From NCBI GenBank assembly GCA_030770425.1, contig JASJFT010000064.1, forward strand, positions 62,001 through 126,000: a stretch of DNA of 64,000 bases, written 5' to 3'. Of the stretch, positions 59,148 through 64,000 are shown piece by piece. Origin of the DNA: Darksidea phi (taxonomy: Eukaryota; Ascomycota; Dothideomycetes; Pleosporales; Lentitheciaceae). How positions within the stretch are numbered: the first letter of the stretch is position 1; each line of letters starts with the position of its first letter. The notes beneath the pieces are model-generated. The model saw only the letters and a program-made list of their open reading frames with translations. It searched no databases and was not told where the DNA came from. A program made the translations under genes and the position numbers.

Positions 59148-60018
59148 GATGGGTGAGGGGTGAGAGCTATGTCCTTCTCAGGCTGGCGAAAAGGAAAGCG
59201 AGGAGAAGGACGGTCTGGGAGCGAAAGGAGCGTGTTGGCTGATGGTGGCGCTGCATCGCGGAGCCCCATGACAGGCATCAGATGGATCTACCGAAAGCGG
59301 ACTAGATGCTTGGCGTTTCACTCAGCCGTGGTGCGTTCATGTGAACATGGAGGATGATGCATGACTCGATCAATGCAATAATGTGAATGGAAGACACCAT
59401 CTGTCCTGTTACTTTTTGCCTTGCCACTTTTTACGTCCAAGTGCTGTGTTACCAGGGCTCCGAAGCCTTTCAAACGGGCTAGTTGAAGTGCCTTGGGCGG
59501 GGGCCATCTTTGACCGCGATGCATTGAGACTCGGGGCTGTCTAGAGCGGCAGCGTATCTGTTGTTAGTCCAATCGTTTGCCATGGGCCGGAGGCCGGGCG
59601 AGTATTCAGGCATGCATGTGAGGAGTCTACATGTAGAGGCCTACTCGAGAGTCGAGGCAGAGGATCTGCGCTAGCTGACTAATGGCCCTCGGCACATAAA
59701 ACCTTTCCACCACGCCCGCCCTCTTTCCCTCGTTATTGAAAGTTGAAACCCATACAATTTGACTCGCGCTCTCATAGTGAGCACCGGGTTGTTTTAGCTG
59801 GGGAGACAAAGTCCTCCTTGCATTCCAAGAACTGCCTTCCTCCATCTATAGGCCGGCGGTCCCGTAGCTTCGAGACATCTTTTCGCATTCTACGGAGGCG
59901 TCGCACGCGTATACGACCCGTGAATACCGTTTGCACGCCTGCGACGCCGGTAATATGGATGCATAGGCGTCTCTAGAGCGAGAAGGCTCGCTTTAGAGCA
60001 AGACGACGCAGCGCCACC
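59148..60018. promoter_or_regulatory. Divergent upstream region of PHO8 and the F-box-like gene
   Basis: 871 bases with only short shadow ORFs. I looked for the Pho4 core CACGTG near the PHO8 start and saw none. Confidence 0.4.
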
Positions 60019-60912
60019 ATGACGAAGAACAGACCCATGGGGCGCGCGGCGCCAGTTGCTACGGCGCGCAGGATGAAGACGAGAGACATAGACGAGCTCG
60101 TTTCACGTCTGGAATCGATAGACATCGCCTCGGAACCTCATGCCCACGCCGACGCTGATGCTGATGCTGATGCTGATGCTGGTGACCATGACCATGGCCA
60201 AGTCGCCACCACGACGCAACCCTTCCGCTTCCTCGCGCTGCCCTACGAACTCCGGATTCGCGTCTACGAACAACTCCTCGTCTTCGCCAAGACCATCGAC
60301 TTGGATCCTGCAAACACGCGCACCCTCGCCCGGCCCTTCCGCCTCTTCCTCGTCTCCCACACGGTCCACGCCGAAGCCTCCCGCGTCTTCTACTCCCGTA
60401 ACACGTTCCGCATCTTCCCCATCCACGGCCGCTTCTTCCACACCAAGCGGCCCCTCCTCGCACGCTTCCCACCCACATACCGCTCATACCTTACCAAACT
60501 CGAGCTCCGGCTAGGCCCGGGCTGGACAAAGCCGCCAAAAGGGTGGGTGGCGGATGGACACTTGGGATTGGCGGATGCGGCCAAGGTGCATGTGCTGAGG
60601 GTGTTTGTCGAGTGCGATCCAGCAAGTAGTGAAATCTTCGAGGGCTTTAGACATGGAGAAGGGGAGAAATTCTATACGAGCTTCTGTGTGGGGCTCGTGA
60701 GGGGGCTGTTTGCCCAACTTCCTGCGCTTTCCAAGGTCGAGTTTGATGCGTACCCGTCGGTGTCAAGAACGTCGCCGCTGCTGAAAGGACTAGTTGACGA
60801 AGCCAAGGCCGGCCAGAAGAAAATCGTCTGGGGTCCAGAGAGGGGATGGGATAAGGTCGTGGAAGCAGATCTGGCGAACGTACTGCAGAAGATGGGCCTG
60901 GGATCGTTGTGA
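60019..60912 (+). CDS. F-box/2EXR-like domain protein
   Basis: Single exon, 297 residues, no signal peptide. After a basic N-terminus there is an Ala-Asp dipeptide run ending in a His/Asp cluster (residues ~41-60; HAHADADADADADAGDHDHG), then FRFLALPYELRIRVYEQLLVFAK. This matches the start of the F-box-like/2EXR domains common in fungal proteins of unknown role. Next come FLVSHTVHAEASRVFYSRNTF, typical of this class, and a leucine-rich C-terminal half. F-box forms recruit substrates to SCF ubiquitin ligases; whether this one binds Skp1 is unknown. It ends 111 bases from the convergent hydrolase gene. Confidence 0.8.
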   Translation: MTKNRPMGRAAPVATARRMKTRDIDELVSRLESIDIASEPHAHADADADADADAGDHDHGQVATTTQPFRFLALPYELRIRVYEQLLVFAKTIDLDPANTRTLARPFRLFLVSHTVHAEASRVFYSRNTFRIFPIHGRFFHTKRPLLARFPPTYRSYLTKLELRLGPGWTKPPKGWVADGHLGLADAAKVHVLRVFVECDPASSEIFEGFRHGEGEKFYTSFCVGLVRGLFAQLPALSKVEFDAYPSVSRTSPLLKGLVDEAKAGQKKIVWGPERGWDKVVEADLANVLQKMGLGSL

Positions 60913-61023
60913 GGGAGCACCAGAGAGCGCTTCAACGTTTCTATGAAAACCCTTGCATTTTCCATGCGTCAAGACGATAAAGGTATATACACGATATGAA
61001 GTGCCGAAACACCGCGGGTATCT
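60913..61023. other. Short convergent 3' spacer
   Basis: 111 bases between stop codons; nothing else seen. Confidence 0.5.
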
Positions 61024-62160
61024 TTAGCAAGAAACGCGATCACAAGCTAACAAGGTCATATCTCCCTCCTCCTCAACAATCGCTTGCGCCCACCTCTTGA
61101 CCACCATATCCTCAGCGCTTCGCTTTCGTCCGCCAACAAACTGCAGATTCTCATTTCCAACGACGCCAGTTGTGACCTTGCCATTGCTAGGCGCACCCAG
61201 ACCTGTCACAATACCATCGCCACCCTGGACGACGTTCGAGTAGCTCGTCAACATGGTCTGCACACCCGAAACGAAGTCCTGCCCATCAAACTCGCAATGC
61301 CCACCAGCAGGAGTGTTGTCGACCGTCTGAAGAGCGTTGATTTGATCGGCAGACAAGCCTTGGGCGGCCGCTAGCTGCTCGTACGCGATCACGGCCTCTG
61401 GAATGCTTCCCTGCAGCGACTGTAGCTCGCTCTGCGTACTCTGATAATGAATTCTCGTTTGCGCCATGACGGTCGCCGCATCCACGAAATCAACCTGCGG
61501 CGCCAAGGCTCCACAGTTCAGTTCGACGGCGCTGTTAGGAAAGTTCTGCATCTGAGCTGGGATGAAGAACCCGCTCATCATCAGGCTGCCCCCGGAGACG
61601 CCAGTGAAGGACACAGCTTGGTTGTTGAACGCAACGAGTTGCGGCATCACCGTTTGGACGAAGTCGTTCACTGCTTGAGCATGGGCAACGCCGTCGGTAC
61701 GTTGCAGGCCCTGGCCGCCGCCCCAGAAGAGATTTGGGTCGGGTGCGAGGAGAGCCACGCCCATAGTGTTGGCTTGGACATTTTGATTGGGGAAGTCGAA
61801 GAAGGATTGGCCGCCGTCGCCGTGCAGGAGAACATTTACACCTACGCTTGTGTTAGCTAGGCAAGATGGAACGATGTAGGCGAACGAACCCATAGTGCCA
61901 TTTGAGCTGGTGGCAGCCGCTCCGGGGACACCGGACGCCGCCATAAATTGGTCTGCCGGAGCAGCGATCTTGAATCTGATGGGAAGGCCATTGATGTTCA
62001 CCGTATCATCAAGAATCATTGACCCATCAGTAGCCTGAGAGATGCCTTGTGGAACCTGTGCTGCTTGCTGTTGGGAAGTCTGCTGTCTCCCACGTCCTCC
62101 ACCTCTCTGAGGTGCGCATGCCGCAAGGGCCACCAACGATGCAAAGGCGAGCTTATACAT
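61024..62160 (-). CDS. Secreted alpha/beta-hydrolase-like protein
   Basis: Single exon, 378 residues. Signal peptide about 1-15 (MYKLAFASLVALAAC). A Gln/Gly/Arg-rich linker follows (residues 18-35), then a domain with VNVLLHGDGGQSFFDFPNQ (oxyanion-type HG motif), LLAPDPNLFWGGG and the nucleophile elbow GVSGGS (residues 187-192). This arrangement recalls polyester or polysaccharide esterases such as PHB-depolymerase-like proteins, and a conserved but uncharacterised fungal family. The C-terminus holds a possible disulfide (Cys at ...LLACDRVSC). The substrate is unknown. Start chosen at the only suitable ATG. Confidence 0.75.
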   Translation of the reverse strand: MYKLAFASLVALAACAPQRGGGRGRQQTSQQQAAQVPQGISQATDGSMILDDTVNINGLPIRFKIAAPADQFMAASGVPGAAATSSNGTMGSFAYIVPSCLANTSVGVNVLLHGDGGQSFFDFPNQNVQANTMGVALLAPDPNLFWGGGQGLQRTDGVAHAQAVNDFVQTVMPQLVAFNNQAVSFTGVSGGSLMMSGFFIPAQMQNFPNSAVELNCGALAPQVDFVDAATVMAQTRIHYQSTQSELQSLQGSIPEAVIAYEQLAAAQGLSADQINALQTVDNTPAGGHCEFDGQDFVSGVQTMLTSYSNVVQGGDGIVTGLGAPSNGKVTTGVVGNENLQFVGGRKRSAEDMVVKRWAQAIVEEEGDMTLLACDRVSC

Positions 62161-63774
62161 GTTGGAGTATAGAAGGAATAGTGCACGGCACGGGAATAAA
62201 AATTAATTATAGACAGGAGAACGTAGAAGAATGCGGACCGGCCGAAGTAGAGAAAGGCGAAACCAACAACACCACGGAGCGAAGCAGCGTGAGGGTACAA
62301 GAGAGAGAAAGAGGAACGCAAATGCGAAGCAGGAACAGAGAGTAAATGGATTCGTACGGCCTGCTGATGTACGTGTGGTACCATACTGCGATCAAACACC
62401 GCGTGTAGCCAAGCTCAACTCTTACGGTCAATTCAAAGCTTGCTACTCCCCATTAGGGCTTGGTACCGTGCGACTCGCCGATGCTGTTGGTCACAGTTGT
62501 TTGAAGTTCTGCTTATGGCGCATGGAGAGTCGGGGGATGCTGTTTTGGAGCCGGCTCTGTTTCGGAGGTGTCGCTTTGGCGATGCTAAGCGACCAGAACG
62601 TTTCTACCCGGCCAGGGCGAACCGAAGTGTATTTGTGATTGTGGAACGTTTCTGTTCTGTGTGTGTTTATAGTGAACAAACCGCATCCAGAGGGGTGGAC
62701 TGAGTCCGAGCTGACCTGCAAACCACGACGCGTGTTGCACTCTTCAAATATTGAGGTGCGGGAAGCTTTCGGCTCGAGATGCCTCAAGCAACATGCTGGC
62801 CCGGCTGTTCCTGCCTTGTCCCGCTTGTGAAACTTCGCTCTATGGACTCTTCTAAAACACAAACACCATCCTTAAACAAGTTTTGCTTTAGAGAATCACG
62901 TGGTACTCGTCGAAACCGTGAAACCGGCTCCCCTAGTATGACACAACAGGTATGGATACCACTCCGGATCAGCTTCGCCGTGACGAAAGCAGGCAATTGT
63001 ATCAATGACTACAAATTGCTGCCGGAGAGCGACGTTGAGTAGGTCCATCGTTTACCCTGCCCCGTAACTCTACTATAGGGGTCGAATCTAGTGCACTCTT
63101 GTGAGCGAGGAATTCGTCGAGCAGGTGGCGTTCCAAGGGTTGGAGGTAAGTGGAATGAGATTATACTGACTATGTGTCTTATATTTAGCGAGAATAGTCC
63201 AATTATTATTACTAAACGTTCATTTTTATAAGGTAGAACTTTTAATACTATCAGATACTATTCAGATAGGCTTAAAGCCTAAAAAGCTAGTAAAGGAGGT
63301 GCTCCCATTTGTTGAAGAGCTATCAGTACAATCAGTTCCTGCTTGCGGCCTTTTCCGGTACTTCTCTACTTGGATGGCGTAACAATCCACTACAGTAACC
63401 AATCTAAACTCTATATCTATGCAAAACTCGCATGTGGCATGGTCTTCACTAGCGACGAGCGGGGAAGTAAGGCTTTTCTTTTCTTTTCTTTTTTTCTTTT
63501 CTTTTCTTTTTTTCTTTTCTTTTCTTTTCTTTTCGTTTCGTTTCGTTTCGTTTCGTTTCTCTCCAATGGAAGGTTCATTTGTAGAAGGTTACTCGACCTC
63601 ATTCCGATAAGACCGATGGCATATGTGTAGCTAGTACTATACCGAAGTAGAACTCCATAGCACTAAGTTAAAGCAGTCGCGACATGGCGAGTAGCGGGTG
63701 GCGAGTGGCGAGTGACAAGTGGACGCCACGCTGTTCTCGAGATATTATCCATCACGAATATGTCCGTCTAATAA
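62161..63774. other. Intergenic with AT-rich relic and pyrimidine microsatellite
   Basis: No supported gene. 63160-63300 is TpA-rich with dense stops, resembling RIP-mutated repeat sequence. 63474-63561 is a microsatellite. 63680-63720 has short gagtagcgggtggcgagtgg repeats. Confidence 0.5.
63474..63561. repeat. (TTTTC)n / (GTTTC)n microsatellite
   Basis: A run of TTTTC-type pentamers, with a few extra T, that changes abruptly to five or six copies of GTTTC. Confidence 0.85.
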
Positions 63775-64000
63775 CAGCAGCAACACGAACCGACCTGCCT
63801 CGCCAACACGCGCGTCAACTTCGTCGATGTGATACACAGCTGGGCGGACGGGCTGTCCTTGTACGTTCTGGTCGTCGACGCTCTTGACGACTGTGACGAT
63901 GAAAGCAACATCTGGATCATCGTTCAGCTCCTGACCGAGGCTCAGTCACTGAAGACGGTCCGGCTGTGGGTGTTCCTGACGAGCAGGCGGGAAGTGCCGA
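63775..64000 (+). pseudogene. NACHT/STAND NTPase fragment running off the window
   Basis: An open frame from 63775 to the window end. Near 63850 it reads LYVLVVDALDDCDDESN, a Walker B-like segment of fungal NACHT proteins, then QLLTEAQSLKTVRLWVFLTSRREVP, matching the stretch that normally ends in Leu-Thr-Ser-Arg-Pro-Glu. Upstream residues do not look like the Walker A half, so the copy is probably 5'-truncated. Three positions differ from the usual pattern: LDDCD for LDECD, RLWVF for RLRVF, and SRRE for SRPE. Intact NACHT proteins act in fungal heterokaryon or defence-type responses. Whether this copy is intact further right cannot be seen. Confidence 0.55.

Noticed and set aside
63474..63561. 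Pyrimidine repeat as a telomere-like end
   Set aside because: The unit is TTTTC/GTTTC, not TTAGGG, and unique sequence continues on both sides.
1..64000. CRISPR arrays, bacterial operons or a secondary-metabolite cluster
   Set aside because: The DNA is eukaryotic and intron-rich; no spaced direct repeats and no PKS, NRPS or terpene-synthase core gene are present.

Overview
The window is nuclear DNA of a filamentous ascomycete. Genes are dense on both strands, introns are short (about 45-100 bases, usually GT...CTRAC...AG), and the gene set is eukaryotic: PRP8, a Kap120 importin, PEX2, ribosomal protein eL34, Y14, and an intron-bearing tRNA-Leu. A GH115 alpha-glucuronidase, a GH76 protein, S28 peptidase, cupredoxin and NIS1-like secreted protein point to a plant-associated or plant-matter-degrading fungus. 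I lean to Dothideomycetes but cannot prove it from sequence alone. Gene models were spliced by hand; every multi-exon model closes in frame.

Layout. 1-2.8 kb: 3' part of a GH115 gene. 3.1-4.0 kb: two uncertain small minus-strand genes. 6.9-9.0 kb: CPD photolyase. 10.4-12.0 kb: JEN-type monocarboxylate transporter. 12-23.7 kb: gene-poor, holding a small secreted ORF, a ten-exon TmpA-like membrane oxidoreductase, a broken gene and a secreted cupredoxin. 23.7-34.4 kb: compact housekeeping block (Y14, 6-phosphogluconate dehydrogenase-like, PEX2, Kap120, GH76). 35.2 kb: tRNA-Leu(CAG). 35.6-36.2 kb: SNF2-like relic. 36.4-37.4 kb: BuGZ/ZNF207-type zinc-finger protein. 38.5-41 kb: S28 peptidase facing a NIS1-like effector candidate. 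42.2-43.4 kb: four-pass membrane protein. 44.5-47 kb: Zn2Cys6 regulator. 47.7-48.3 kb: RPL34. 49.1-56.6 kb: PRP8. 57.3-59.1 kb: vacuolar alkaline phosphatase. 60-62.2 kb: an F-box/2EXR-like protein and a secreted alpha/beta-hydrolase. The last 230 bases read into a NACHT-type STAND sequence.

The genes do not form an evident pathway or biosynthetic cluster; they look like an ordinary chromosome arm interrupted by gene-poor, decayed stretches. I see no convincing undescribed multi-gene system. The most unusual signals are in gene architecture: a 6-base microexon in RPL34, a 396-base PRP8 intron built from two tandem copies of a ~121-base unit, two apparent GC-AG introns, several in-frame stop-free introns, and a possible C-to-T stop separating a regulator from an acidic C-terminal segment.
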